Positions 12,501 through 27,500 are shown, counted from the first letter of the stretch. The stretch: 64,000 nucleotides of DNA from Mytilisepta virgata (GCA_028015205.1 JAPWFG010000023.1:124001-188000), one strand, 5' to 3'. Notes: generated by a model from the sequence alone, not told the origin. A program made the numbers and translations.

Positions 12501-15500
12501 GAAGAGGATTTTTAACACGACTCAAACAAACCATGAATCTACTCAAATGCTATGCAAAAATCTACAATGCCCACAGTAAACTAAACTTACCCTCTGAGCT
12601 GACATCTGAGTCCGTAGATCCCTAATGTGTCTGTCCCGGTCATCTACCTCGATCAGTATTCTCTGTAAAGTATGAGAAACATCATTTAAATCCACATCAG
12701 ACTGTTAACATTAGTTTTTATTTAATAAAACTTATTATTGTTGTAAGGTAAAAAGTTATAGTTTTTTTGGTATTTTAAGACTTCAGACCTGTTCAATGAG
12801 TGCAGCGAAGCGGCACGAACCTGCTGTGCACAAGAAAAATCACTTTCACATGTAGAGCAATACACAAACGTAGGACCCTCCTTTAAAGGCCCCAAAGAAG
12901 GAAGGTTTCCTTGTAACATTCTCAAAACCTTTTGCAGGATTTATTATTATTGTCATTAGTTGGTCTGGTCTGATCTGTCTTCTTGGACATGCTTGCAGCC
13001 ATATTGATTTATTTGACCTTGTCTCAAAGGTGCTTTAAAGCATAGATATTCTGCTATTTTCAAGCATTTAAGTGATCCAGAGGGAATTTTACACATTTTG
13101 TAACAAAAGGAAAATTTTCCCAACAAGCAAATTGACAACCGTAGATTTTGAAATGAAAATCGTAGTCCGTATTTTTTCACTAAAATCTGTAGAAACTACA
13201 GCAAAATTGTAGATGTAAACACCTCTGCAACTTATCAAATTCAACTTCTTTTGAAAAAAATCTCATTTTCAAGTACTTCAAATGATTTCACATACCTCTG
13301 CAAACCCTGCCTATTCATTGATAAATATGTATAAAATCCCAAAAATGAATTTTGATCAGTCTAAATGAATAATGTTCGATTTGAATTATAGAGAAAATTC
13401 AACCTCATTTCGTCTTTCTGACTCTGCTAACTTTCTCAACAAATCGTCTCTCTGCTCTGCGAGTCTGATCGCTGCTGCTTCGTACTGGTGTTGTTCTCGT
13501 AAAATTCTCCTCAATGATTTATTAGTTGCCTCAAAATCAGCCATCTTTTCCAGCAGAAGATCTTTATGTTTGGCTAGTCTTGTACTGTCTGAACTAGAAA
13601 TTCTGTTCTCCTGAAAGGACAAAAATAAGATTTGAATTTTATATATCAACATCAATTATTTCTTTGACTCGAAGGCACCTTTGACATTAATTCCTGTAGT
13701 TTGAGCCTCTTAGATCTAGATTTTTTTTAAAAAATTTCTATGGTTGATCTAGGTTGAAAGGAGTTTGAGGGAGGAACAAAACAGACAAAATTAACAACAG
13801 GTTTGCTTTGAAGATATATAAATATGGCACAAAAAATTACTCTCTTGATTTTTGTAGCTTTTGACTGGAAATGTTTTTTGTCTCTCAAAAGCCATTAAGT
13901 GATATCAAAAGTTTCTGTTTGCAACAAACTCACGAAAAGAAATTTGTTGGTCTGTGGGAAAAATACCTCATGGTATGAAATGGTATAAAAACCAAGTAAA
14001 ACAAGAGGCTCCCAAAAGCCTGAATCGCTCACCTGTTATATTTGTGTAGATCTTGCATCAATGATTATTTTTGCTATTTAATTTATACCATCGCAATTTT
14101 CTCCTTAATATTAACCTGTACAGCTAAAGTATCCTGAACCCAAATAGATATATGGTTGCTCAGGACTTTTTCATTGGCTGCTATGGACTTTTTCAATGAC
14201 CTTGATCCTTGAACCTCCATTCTACTTGTACAGCTACCATTTAATTTATTTCAAGTTATGCTCTAAACATCTGTGACAATATGTCAGAAAATTATTTTCT
14301 GTTTACATGTAAATAATCTTTAAAGGGCAAAAACTCCTATAAGGGTTCATTTGACGATTTTGATCGTGTTGACTTATTTGTAGATCTTACTTAGCTGAAC
14401 ATTCTTGCTGTTTACAGTTTGTCTTTATCTATAATAATATTCAAGTTAATAACCTAAACTGCTAAATTTCCTTAAAATTAAAATTCAGATGCAATAAGCA
14501 GAAAATGGGTTGACCGATTTGTCTAAAAATTTCATGGCAGGTAGATCTTGACCTCATGAACATTTTTACTGCTGGCAGTTTTGCTCTTACTGCTTTAGTT
14601 TTTGAGATATGAGCAAAAAATGCAATTTCACCTATGTTCTATTTTTAGCCATGGCAGCCATATTTCTCGATGGACAAGAAAATAAAACATAAAATTTATA
14701 CTAGATACCCTACGATTTTTTGGCTGAAATTGATCCTGTAGTTTCAGAGAAGATCTTTGAAAAAGTTTACTACGGACGTCTAAAACCAAGTGATAGCAAA
14801 AGCTCACATGTCCTTTTAGGACAGGGTGAGCTAAAAAGATTATAAAATTAAGAAGAAAGAATATTTCCTTCTACATTTGTTTTGTCATATACATCTCACA
14901 ACTCTCCTAACTGAATTATTTTATCCAGTTACCTACCTGAACCACCTAAGAGCATCCATAACTTTCCTTACAAAACCAGTTTTTTTATTTTCCCAAATAG
15001 CCACGTAAGAAAATTCCCTTATGCTCCTGACTAGACCATTTTTTTTACCTCCCTGGGTCGCCTTGGAACATCCCAAACCTAGGCTTTTCATTTACCTCCC
15101 TGAGTCGCTCGAGCATCCCATAACTACATGTAGTTTATTCATTTACCTCCCTGAGTCGCCTTAGAGCATCCCGTAACTCGCCTGCCTGTTTGACTGCAGC
15201 TTGCCCATCCATTTCTGTCTCGATTAACTTCTTCATAAGGCGTTCTCTCTCACTATTTAAAACTTCTGTATCATACCTAAAATAAATATAGATCATCAGT
15301 TTCTCAACAAGAGTATGGAGATGGAAAATATCCAACAACACATTTATTTCAAGATGGATGCGAGACAAAGTTGACCAATTCAAAAAAAAGTTTAAGGGCT
15401 ATTTTGTGATGTCATGTACATTGTGGAACCATGGAACAAGTAACTCTTGTGTCAATTATGACAGCTAATACTGAATTGAATAGCTAGAAGGAACAAAGGA

Positions 15501-18500
15501 AAAGACGGATGTGTAGGATCAGAAGACAGATGTTTTTTATCACAATTTCAGAAATATTACAGTAATATCTTTAATAATTCATCCCTAAATAACACCCATT
15601 TTTGATAAAATTTGAAAAACTAACGAAAAATTAGGTTTTATTTGTTGTGGGATCGTTGTTGACTGTAGATTGATTTGTTTAATGAATGGAAAGTATAACA
15701 AGATGAAGTTAAAGCCTGTACTTTCTGAGTTGTTTCTTCATTTGTTTTTCATGAATTCATCATCAATATTCATGAAAATTGCCTTTTTAAATCCAAAACC
15801 AACAACGACAAACTTCAAACCACCCGCCTTGTTTTGACGTGTGTGCAACATGTGGTCTGAATCCGGATTCGGAATGGAACCTCATGAATATTTATTTGAT
15901 TTGTTTCTTTCTTCTTCGTATAAGATCAATGTTAATTCAATTTATAGTGTAAAGAAAAAGACTTATGAAGTAAAATATGTTTAATTTTATGATATTAATT
16001 TAAATTTTATTCTTGTATCTAATGCGAAATCGGAGAATAGTTATAATGAACTTTATTTTGTTGTTACTATCTTAACCTAACTTCCAGGTGTAAAAAGTCG
16101 ATTCAATTTGTTTAAATTTTGTATTTATAACAATTAATTTCATGTTTTGAGTATATAAACTTATTTGTTGTGAGGAATGGAAGACTCTATGCTGACAAGA
16201 ACTTATTCAGTTCATGATAAATGCTAAAATTCCGACTTCGCAACAATCGTGATTTGAAAACTCTGTAAGTGACGGAAAAATAGAGATTTAAAAAAAAAAA
16301 ATTTTCCCACAAAATTCTAACAGTGACGAATAATTAGTCCGAAGAATAAATAGAGATTTTACGATACACAATTCTAGACATCTTAGACAAAGAAGCATGG
16401 ACATGATATTAAAGTTAGTTGAAAATAAGTTTGGTTTTTGGTCTTCCAAATGTTTCAGTTTTAATGCTGCTGATGAGAGGTAACTCTTTCAAATGCGTCG
16501 TATACAGCATAGTATAAATTTACTATCTCTAATAATAGTATCTTTGGATTGTTATTTTGAAACTCCTGGGACGCTGCCTCTGCATAGTGGATCCTAGGTC
16601 CCCAAGGGTATTCACCAACCCAGTCGTCAGACTTGTCTGACATGATTATTCATTGATTTGTTACAGAAATTACCAGTATTTAGCAAAATCCAAAAATAAT
16701 AGAAATACTAAGGGTTCATTCCTTGTATTGCACATGGTAGATCTCCTTAGCTGAAATTTGGCTTCCTATTTCAGTATTTTTGGTTACGAGTACTTCTTGT
16801 TTAAAATAAGTTTGGTTTTTGGTCTTCCAAATGTTTGGGTTTTAATGCTGCTGATGAAAGGCAACTCCTAGAAATGCATCGTATACAGCATAGTATAAAT
16901 TTACTATATCTACATTTGTAATTTTAGTATCTTTGGATTGTTATTTTTTCCTCATCATTTAGACTTTTTTGCTGAGATGAAATAAAATTTCTCCTACCTT
17001 CTTTGAACAAAATAATTACAATTTTACATCATAACATAGCAGTTTTATTTAATTTTGTGACCTTGTTTCAATGTTTGTCCAGATAAAATCTATTGCAAAC
17101 ACCTTTGTCAAATTTTTAATTTATTTTATACAGAAATCTTTACATTTATTTTATATTCAGAATATTCAGAAACAATCTATGGCTAACTTATTCCATACTT
17201 TACATACAGCCTGAAGAGATGCCTCACACTGCAATTCAACTTTAAACTTGTTTAACTCACTTTGCAGCATCTTTTTCATCAGCCAACAGTTCAACACTTC
17301 TCCGTAAAAGTCTATTCTCTCTCTCTGTGATCTGCAGTTCATCCATTGTCTGATCTAGTTCCCTTGATTGCTCAGCCATAACATGCTTTGAAGCTTCAAG
17401 TAGATCTTCCTTATCTTCTAATTCTCTGTATGTATGCTGAAGCTCAACCTAAAACAAAGTGACTGTGTTTTTGAGGCCAACTTGAGAGAATGTAATTCAG
17501 TACATTGTAGCAGGGGGAGGTAATGATGTTGCCAAGAGCTAAATATTGTGACATCATAGTATCTTCAAAATAAAACGCTTAGGGGAATCAGATGATACAG
17601 TAGCAGGGGGAGGTAATAACGTCACCAAGAGATACACATTGTAATGTCATAGTATCCTTAAATAAAAACCCTTATTAGGTTCCTTCAAATATCTCAGCAA
17701 TAAGCACCTGGACCCAAACTTTTTTTTTGCCATTAAAGAATGTCAACTCAGAATTATCATACTAGTATTTTCATACGGTGTATGGAAAAACAATATGATA
17801 AATGAAAAAACAAAACAAACAAAAAAACAAAAAAAAAACAACAACAAAAATTATAAAAATCAAAATCTTAACAATATGTACACCTCTAACATATACAATT
17901 GTCAAGCAAATAAAACTTTCTAGCTTAAAAAAATCTAATTCTTTATAATCCTACACATTAAAACAAAGCAATCAAATTGTTAAGAACAATAGAAATCAGA
18001 GAGTGGCATTAATTGAAACTATGAAAATAAGGCAGTTTACCTCAGTACAAGTTATAAAATTAGCACATTCATTTTCAACCAGCAGAACTCACAACCACTC
18101 ATCTCTCTTATTGATAGCAATTGCTTAATATTGTTAAATTTTTGCAAAATGCCAAGTAATTTCAAAATTTGGTAAATGTGATTCGATGAATTAATTTCCG
18201 TTTGATGCACATGTATTACTCTATTTACATAAATACAATTATTGTTGAAAATATTTTCTGAACTAATATTGGCTATGAAAGCGGAAAGAGATTGATTTGT
18301 TTGTTTTTGTTTAGTTGGAGTTTAACGCCGTTTTCAGCACATTTTGGCCATTTCGCGGCGGCCAGTTTTTATTGGTGGAGGAAGCTGGAGTACCCGGAGA
18401 GAACCACCGACCTTCGGTAGGAAAATTGGCAATCCTTGTCAATTAAGATCGGAGTCGAACACACCCCGCCACAGGTGAGATTCGAACTCACAACCCCAGC

Positions 18501-21500
18501 GTTGACAGGCTAGTGATCAGTAGTAGTCATGATGAACTACCTAGACCGCTCGGCCACCGAGGCCCAGGAAAGAGATTGAAAATCAGGTGACCAATAATTA
18601 AACAATAATATTACAGCAAAGGACATTCTTGGATTTTTTAAATAAAACCAAATAATGAGAATGTTTAAGGTTATCAATTGTAATGCATTAGATTAGCAGG
18701 CATGAAATTGAAAAGTCTAAGAAACCTTCTTTAAGTTGCATTACAATACATGTAGATTCTCCTCCTAGAGGTAACAAAATCATATTCACAGATTTAACAA
18801 TACTGATTTTCTTGTACATCTTAACAGTATAAAATCTTTAATTCCCTGCAGCATATTTTTCCCAAAAGAAAAATTGTATTTTCATGAAATTTTTTTTTCT
18901 TCACTTAAAAACACCCGATCTGCATACCTTTTTCAAAATATGATTTCCAAATAAATTTTAAAAAATGCTATGTTGTCACGAGATTAATAACAATATATGG
19001 TCTGTTCTGATCTGCTATTAAAGGGGTTACAGAACACCTAAGGGAGTTAACTCTTCAAAAATCAGCTGAATGTTTTAATCCCATAATATTAGTAAAGAAA
19101 AATTAAGCTTCTCAATGATCAAAACTAGTGTTTGTCAAACTGCTACAGGGCTTTCCATACAATTTGAAGTAGTCTGCTGAAATCTAAAAGTAGGCGGCTG
19201 TGACATGCGACTGGCAAAGCCGGTACGGCAAGGGGTCTAGGGGCCGCTCAAGGCCCCCATAAGCTCTGGGGTAAATAGAGCAAAATTCTGCATTCTTGCA
19301 ATCTTCTGGCACCTAATTCCAACTTTCAAATTACCATTTTATATGTATGAAATTTAAAAAAAAAAAAAATCTCGAAGAATTTACATCCTTGTTTATCGCG
19401 ACTTCGCAACAATACGACTCTCGACACTTGTCTACATATTTTAAAAAGATTTTTTTTCTTTTTGAATTTATTTTTTTTTCTCCCATGGGTGTGCGTTTTT
19501 TCATACCGTTCAGCCCATTGAATAAAAATAATTTAATGCTCTAGAGCAATTAAAAAGTCTCATGCGGAAACGGAATTTTATTGGCCGTCCTAAAGGTCGT
19601 GACCTCGCACTAAACAAATCGTCAAGCGATATCCGGTCTAGCGTAAACGATAACAAAAACAAATGTCGGGGTAAAATTAGGGATGACCTAGATTCTTTGG
19701 TACAAGCGTATTGGGAGAAACAAATTCTACTTCAATTTCTCGTGAATTACAAGATTTCTACACTCTCGCGAGTGTAGAAATCTTGTAATTCACTCGAAAC
19801 TGAAATAGAATCTATATGTCAGTGAAGTAGCCAGCACTTGTGGATTTCCGCCGTCTACCGGCTACTTTGGAAAGCCCTGAACTGCTATATATCCAATGAA
19901 ATTATTACCATTAATTGTGTGGTTCAAATTTCTTGAAATTTTTATGTTTTTGTTAACAGGTCAAAGTTAATATTTCGTCAAAATTTTATGAAAATTAAAC
20001 GAGCCAAATCAATTTTAGTCAAAGTGTTGGGTACCCCCTTAATACAAATTTAGATAATAAACAGAGTTTGAACATGCATTAAAAGTCATCATAGTTTTGC
20101 CATATACAGTTGAATCTTGTTATCTCGAAGTGTAACGGACCATGAAATTGGGTTCGAAATAGCTGAAGTTCGACTAAAAAGGAGTTGGAAATTGAGTTTT
20201 GGAAAAGGGAGATAAACATTAAATGACCTCTATTCATTTCCATGCGTTCATTGGTCGTTTTTACTTCTTAGCGTAATCAAATGATCATTGTCTAATAAAT
20301 TCTCTTGGTTTCTTAATTACAATTTGTTTGAAATCACAAATTGATACCTTCATGCTGACCAATATTGATTTTATAAATTCTTTTTCAGCAAGTCGCGCCT
20401 TATTAACGTAATCCAAATTTTAAAACGACCGTACAGTGAATAAATAGGATGACCACATATTGTAAGAAAAGATGTAAAATTAATTTTTCATAAAAAAATC
20501 CAATATATTGTTTAATTATAAATACATAATAAAACATTTAAGTCTTAACAAGATTGTTATCAAAACATAATTAACATGATATGATATTTCCGTTATCGAT
20601 TTCCTACGTGCCGTTTGACAGGTGTAAAAATTTGGTTCACCTGTACAGATGATTAATAAATTCGACATAACAAGTTTATATTTGTACTAATTATATTTCC
20701 TTTGTACATAATATCATTTTGACACAACCGAAATTTCGACACATCGAATTTTGAAATAAAAGGAATTAAAATACATAAATTATACTGTTGGCTGGTCGGG
20801 ACCAGAAAAAAAAATTGGACATAACCAAAATTTCGACTCAAGGATTTCAAGATAACTGTAATATGAAAATTTAAGTCCAATTTAGTATCACCAAAATTTC
20901 TGTCACAATTTTCAATACACGTTATTCAAATTTATACACAATAACACACAGCTATTGTCAAACAGAAAATAAATTCACACACAAACACATATAATGTAAA
21001 CACACATGAAGAACCATATTCATATATGTAGTTAAATCTTTTGAGGGATTTTAATAAAACACCACAAAGAGAAACTATTTTGAAAACTGGTTAAAAACTT
21101 TCACAAAATATAAAATAATTTGATTTTTAAGTAATTTTCAAAAAGGTAAATTCTAATATAGTACATGTGATAATTTTGCTTTGTGAATAATTATACATGA
21201 ATTAGAATTGTAATAACCATCATTAATTTTTTTTGACACCGTCACCGGATCAATAAAGAAAATGGAAAAATTTATATCATCAGGATAACAAAAACTTTGA
21301 TATGCACTATATGTATCAAAATATTTGGTTTTGTTTACTGTGAAAGTTCTGAAGTTGTCAAAACTGAAAGTTTGCCTTAAAAACATGCCATATTAGTAGG
21401 GTTTGCTTTTATTACAAATATAATGCATATTGTCCTATCATTATCAAAATAATTTATTGATGGAGGATCCATATTCACTTTAAAAGTACAAAGGCATTTT

Positions 21501-24500
21501 CTTTGTCCAAATTTTACACCTCAATTTTACTCAATTATAAAATGTGACACTGGTGATGGCATCTACTGCATAACACTCAGGTTGTTGGGTTTTGAGAAAG
21601 TGATACAAATTTATTAATGAAATGTGATGATAGTTTCTAAGATCACATCAACTGCCCCATCCTATACATTTTTGTACATATCCTTCAATGTACAACTGTG
21701 AAACACCTATTATAATTGACAATTCGTGGTACACCAATTTTCGTAGATTTCATGGATAACGCAAAACCCAACAAATATATATTTTCAAACATTTTATCAA
21801 AAGGAAATAAAAACAAGCTCAATATCCTTTCCAAGAATGCAATATTAAGTATATATATATATAACGGATGAGTATGTATAACAATGTTGACAGTGAAAAA
21901 TTATTTTAGTTTGCTATAGGAAGAGATTTGGGCTAAGGTAAATTATTGAAAATAAATAAATACTTCAAATAATATAAAGGATTTTGTATTAAAGTATTTA
22001 TAAGGTTCAATTGAATAACTGATATAGTTAATTGTTGGAGTTATTCAACATTCGACTTTAAATTTTTTTTTAATCAATTCTTAAATTGATGAAATGTGTA
22101 CATCCTGGGCTTCAAAACTGGTAACAAAGAATTTTATTATTATAAGAGGCATTATTTTATTATTTTATTTTTCATTGAAATTATAAATTCATGAAATTAA
22201 GAACCCAAGAATTTGTCTTTTTGCCCCAGTCCACAAAAATTAATGTCAACGAAAATAACTGAATTCACAGTATATATCGCAAGCGAATTTTTCAAATCAA
22301 GATATAGTGTTTACAATCTAATTAAAAACCGATCTCTCATCGCTCCAGTTTTCTGATATGTCGCGTGGGAGATCTAACAAAACCCGCTTTGAGGTCACAT
22401 GTGAGTGACCTCGTAGGTGTGTCCTGTTCGACCAATGAAATTGCGGCTTAGGCGATCTTGTAAGTTGATCGTGTGATAAAGGGATGTAACTCATTTTATT
22501 AACGAAGAAATCGTCAGTTCTCAGAATTCATAAACTTTTTTGATTGGCTTATTGATAGGAAGTCAACTCATTTGCATATCATTATAAATTCATAAGTTCC
22601 AGTTCACTCACATGTGACCTCAAAGCGGATTTCGTTAGATCTCCCACGCGACATATCAGAAAACGGGAGCGATGAGAAATCGGTTTTTAATTAGATTGTA
22701 GTGTTTAAGACATTCAATTACTATTTAAGGCAAAGCATCCATATTCTAAATATGACAATTAATACCTTTATTATATCAATGCATAATTATATCCTTCAGC
22801 TTTTCAAAGCACATTATATAAAACAAACAAACATAGAAATATGAACACAAAGTATAAAACTTAAACCAACAGATAAAAATAACTGTCGAACAATAAATTA
22901 ATGTTAATGATGATGTACACAGGTTTCGAGTCCACTTCCCTCAGCGACCATGACATTTTCATTGAATGAAGCGGTAAGCAGTAAATAGTTTGCAATACAT
23001 GGACAGCTGAAACAAGCTGATCTTTTCCCCCCATTTTAATCAAAATCTGAATACTTTAATACAGATAATCAAAATCATTCATTGTAAAATTAGCAGTTAT
23101 TACTGATCATGAGGTGTTAAGACTAAAATCCACGACACACAAAAAACAAAACTAGCTTTTACCCTTTGTCGTCCTTTAGGTCTCTGAAACGAGTAAATTA
23201 TTAGAAAGGACACACTTAAATTTTGTGTATACCAAAAAATTAAGATTCCAATTTATTTGAGGGTCATGTTTTCAGGCCAATCCAGATTTATATTTCAAAG
23301 CATTGGGTATTTGATTAGTTTTTTTCAGACTTTTTTATTTTAAATCATGATTTCACATTCAAATATCAGTTTCATCTACCAAAACTGTAGACACAATGTC
23401 AGTAAATATAATTCCTCATATGAAGTTTATATTAAAACTTTCCAACAGATGTCACTATCAACTTCTTATTCATATATGGTCTTGTTTAAGGAACAATTTT
23501 TTTAATTCTACCAATCAAAAAAATATATAAAAAAGCTTAAGCCAGCCCTGAAAATGGTTATAAATCCTACAGATTTATAACTAGTTACGTAATCTGTATG
23601 AAATCCATGACAGGTATTGAAACTTTTGTTTGGGAAACCGGGAAATGATATACTGGAGATAATTTCACCATTACCATGTGCAATAAAGAATTCTTAGTGG
23701 TCAAATCCAAACCCCAAGAAGCAGATTTATACTTCTTATTTTCACTGTAATTTCATTAAAGCTAAAACTTTACATTACAATATTGATCCCAGTTCAAGTC
23801 ATGAAACAATAAATCTTTCTCCACAGAAACAATACTTCATATGGGGGGAATTTAGAAAAGAATATTTTAACCGATAACAGACAGACAGACAGATGACATA
23901 ACATTTAATGTTTAATTGCGCCTTGACCAGGTGAGCTTCTTAAGTTGCCATTGCGAATGTTAACCTGAACCATAAAACACAGCCTTACCTCCTCTTTCAT
24001 CTAAATATAGAGTTGTAAAATAATAATCATATCCTAATGTAAAACTACTTCCAATTTAACGGTACACAAGAAATTCAGCTATAATCTTAATATCATATGA
24101 CAAAAATTCGAAATCACTCAAGCGTTACCATCATGTTTATATTTCGTTGCATGTGCATGCATTAAAATGTGTTAATAGGCAATTTTATGGAAATGAAAAA
24201 ATGTGATATTTGTCAATGAGACTTATTCCAGACATGATTGTGGTTATAGCCGGAAAAAATCTGGAAATGACCAAAAAAAGTTGCCAAAAAACACCATTAA
24301 ATTCAAGCTATTTAAACAAAATCGTGCAACATTTGAAAAATATTTTTTGTTGTCAATACCCGAAAACAGCTTTACGTGAAATTAAATCTTAAGAACATCA
24401 TGTCTGAATATTCCCATTAGATAATTCTCAATAGGTTATCATAACACTCAAAGTTTGACTGTGAGGCACGTGCATGTATACTGGACGTAATCCTTATTTA

Positions 24501-27500
24501 TGATAATACAAATGAACTTGCTCATAATTCTTATCTGGTCCATACCTCGTTTTTCAGGGTCCCGACTTCTGTCATCAAACTATCAATCTTCTTTTCATAC
24601 CCCCTCATTTTACTATGCACTCTTTCCTCCTCATCCGTAGACAGATCTTCCACTCTAGTTGGGGGATTTATTTCTAATCTATGAGCAGGCTCCTATAAAC
24701 AGTTTGAAAAGAGAATGATGATGACAAAATTCATTTTAAATGAATATTTAACTTTAATATTTTTTGGGAAAATAATTTTCAATTGACCATATGGTAAAAT
24801 TTTTGCAAAAAATCATTAGATGAACCTAAGGTCTATCATGTCTATATCCTATTCCCTATACTTTCTACTGTACTATGCTGAAGTGAAATTATAGACAGAC
24901 TATACCTGTACATACATGTACAATGTAGTATATTTCATTTAAATCAAAGGCTTACAAACAATTGCGAAAACCAGGAAACTTTTAATTATTTGTACATTTA
25001 AACTCAACAGAGTTAAACTGTACAAAAAAAACTTGGTATTCAGATGCTTGAAATTTATAAAGAGTGACCACGTAACAAATGAAATCACCAGCAGTGGATG
25101 AGGGAATTATTACATATGGCGTGTTCACTAGGAGATTTTTGGTACAAGTATTTGAAAATACCACATTAGTTAAACAGTTCACAAAATCAGAAAATTGAAA
25201 ATATTTAGTAAGAAATTTATGGGGATAATATTTTTAATGTGACAATACATCAATGCATAGCAATGTTGGGGATAGCTATTGTTATGTCACTTCCAAGAGT
25301 GAAATATAACTTTTCTTTCACCAAGTGGAAAGCACAGTACAAATGTATTTCTCTATATCTGTTAATTTTTCATTCAAATAGTTTAAAATTTTCAAAAATA
25401 ATCTTGAAATATAAACAACCAAGAACAATTTACTTACAAATTACTGAAATGATGTGTTCAAATTTTAGGGTGCATGTTTCACAGTCACAATATTTAGAAA
25501 ACCATTCTCTTTTATTGGATTTTCTAGTTATAGTCTATCAAATATGAGCCCACAGTATTACATGTACCTAAGTAAAGAATCACCTCCAAATGTCCCCTTT
25601 CCAAATAACAACTAGATGTACTGTGAGCAAAGCTCACAAAGGATACCCCCGCTTTGAAGTCCAATTATCTCCCTTGTGTGATATCGGAAAGCAGACTTTT
25701 CTTCATGCACATCTTTGGATGATGCACTTCCTTTCTGTAAAGTTTTGTTGAAATCCATTGAGTGGTCTAGGAGGAGTTGCGCTTACAAGATATATGGACA
25801 GACGGACAGACAGACGGACGGACAAGGTGATTCCTATATACCCCGTCAAACAAGTTTGCGGGGGGGGGGGGGGGGGGGGATAATTAAAGGAACCACTGGC
25901 AAACAATATACATACGTGAGAATAATTACAAGTGTCTGTGTTATTTACAACACAAATGTGCCAAAAAACTTTTTATTCATGCAATGCTACATTGTATTTA
26001 GAAAATCATATATATTTTTTTTTTATTCATGAATGAGATACCACTTTAACTTAATTATTTATGAATCAATTTTGAACTTTACATGAGACATTACATTATT
26101 TTTACATGTTCTACTTGAAATAATTTGTCAAAAAATACTCTAGGTATAACTAACCTTGAATTTCGGTTAACAGATTTGAGGTGTTAATTACTTTTCAGCA
26201 ACCGACTTACTTAAAAAAATATTACCATGCCCTAATAGATATATGGGGAAAACACTATAAACTATGAAATCAACGATATTAACCCTGAAAATTGATCCAA
26301 ATGAAAATAAACCCACAGCGTATAATTTATGCTTTTTTCCTCCTGGCTCCTGGAGTAACCACCTACAGGGTCTTCGTTAACGTGCTCAGAAGCGACCCTG
26401 GCACATGATTTTAATTTCAGACGTGAAACTTTATTTTTCTATGCATCCTGGGACTCAAGAATTTTCCAACAAATGCGTACTACATAGTATTACTCTGAAT
26501 CCTCATAAATCAGCCTTCCACATTTTCCTTAGTTTCCAAGGAACTCATACAAAATTACTGCCTGCTGCATTTTGCTGAACTAATAATCATATTGTTTTCC
26601 ATTTGAAAATTATATTAAAAACGTATCCTCGGAATCAGCATAAAAATCCTTACAAGGCCATACATTGTACGTGTGCATGCAACATTCCTTACATATCAAA
26701 ACCATTGTACACAAAAGGATTACTTGAAACTAAACCATGCTTCCTCTCAATCCATGCCAAAATAAGAAACACCAGTCAGTACCTCCATCAAGTTTTTCAG
26801 GGGAGATAATAAAATTGTCTCACTTTAGCTTTTACGACAAAAGGGTCACAATTATAATTATCTCCCTTTGCTAACTTGGCCAAGAGAGAATAACTGACTA
26901 ACATTTCTCATTGTTAACCTTGAACTAAGTAAAATTACCCATATAAAACTAAGTACATCAATATAAAGTAGCATTGCCAAACCAATATTTACAATAATGG
27001 CGACCATGACACATCTACCTTGCATTTTTTTAACAATCTGAAAATTGTTTTCTTTGTTGGTGAAATAACTTTACACTGTGTTCGTTGACAGACAGAGCAG
27101 AACTGATGTCGAGGTTTATGCCGTGTGGGAGACAGAACACGACAAGGTCGAGTCCTACACACCGAACAATAATTGTCCTGAAATAGGAGTACATATGGCT
27201 TACTTATGTAGAATGGTGAGAAATTAATAAACAATATCAGGGATACTCATAGGATTTTTTCTTGGTGAGTCCTGGACTCATCACTTTTGAAATTGATGAG
27301 TCCCACAAAATTTTCATGAGTCCAGAATATACATGACGTCGCCATGTACAGTGTGATGTTGAATGTTCATGAGTTTTGTTTCCAAAATTTTGAATCGTGT
27401 TGCTCCCACTATATACGTGATCCTTGTTAAAAATTTATTATTTATTCAAAGCCATTTATCACTTTTTCACTTGATTTTTTTCAAATTGTAAAATTTTGAA

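Larger units (their letters stand above)
19138..19887. mobile_element. Non-autonomous hAT-like element, 8-bp target duplication
   Basis: The element is 19146-19879, with perfect inverted termini CAGGGCTTTCCA, flanked by AACTGCTA on both sides (19138-19145, 19880-19887). CAGGG termini and an 8-bp duplication are typical of hAT transposons. Its inside is less AT-rich than the flanks, holds a 71-codon open frame (19562-19777) and a perfect 24-bp-arm hairpin. No transposase domain is visible. It lies in the ODF2 intron between exons 4 and 5. Confidence 0.85.

Noticed and set aside
12956..13180. Minus-strand open frame of 74 codons
   Set aside because: No similarity, wrong frame relative to the BED-finger remnant, and AT-rich chance composition.
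13372..13614. Plus-strand open frame of 80 codons
   Set aside because: Antisense shadow of ODF2 exon 7.
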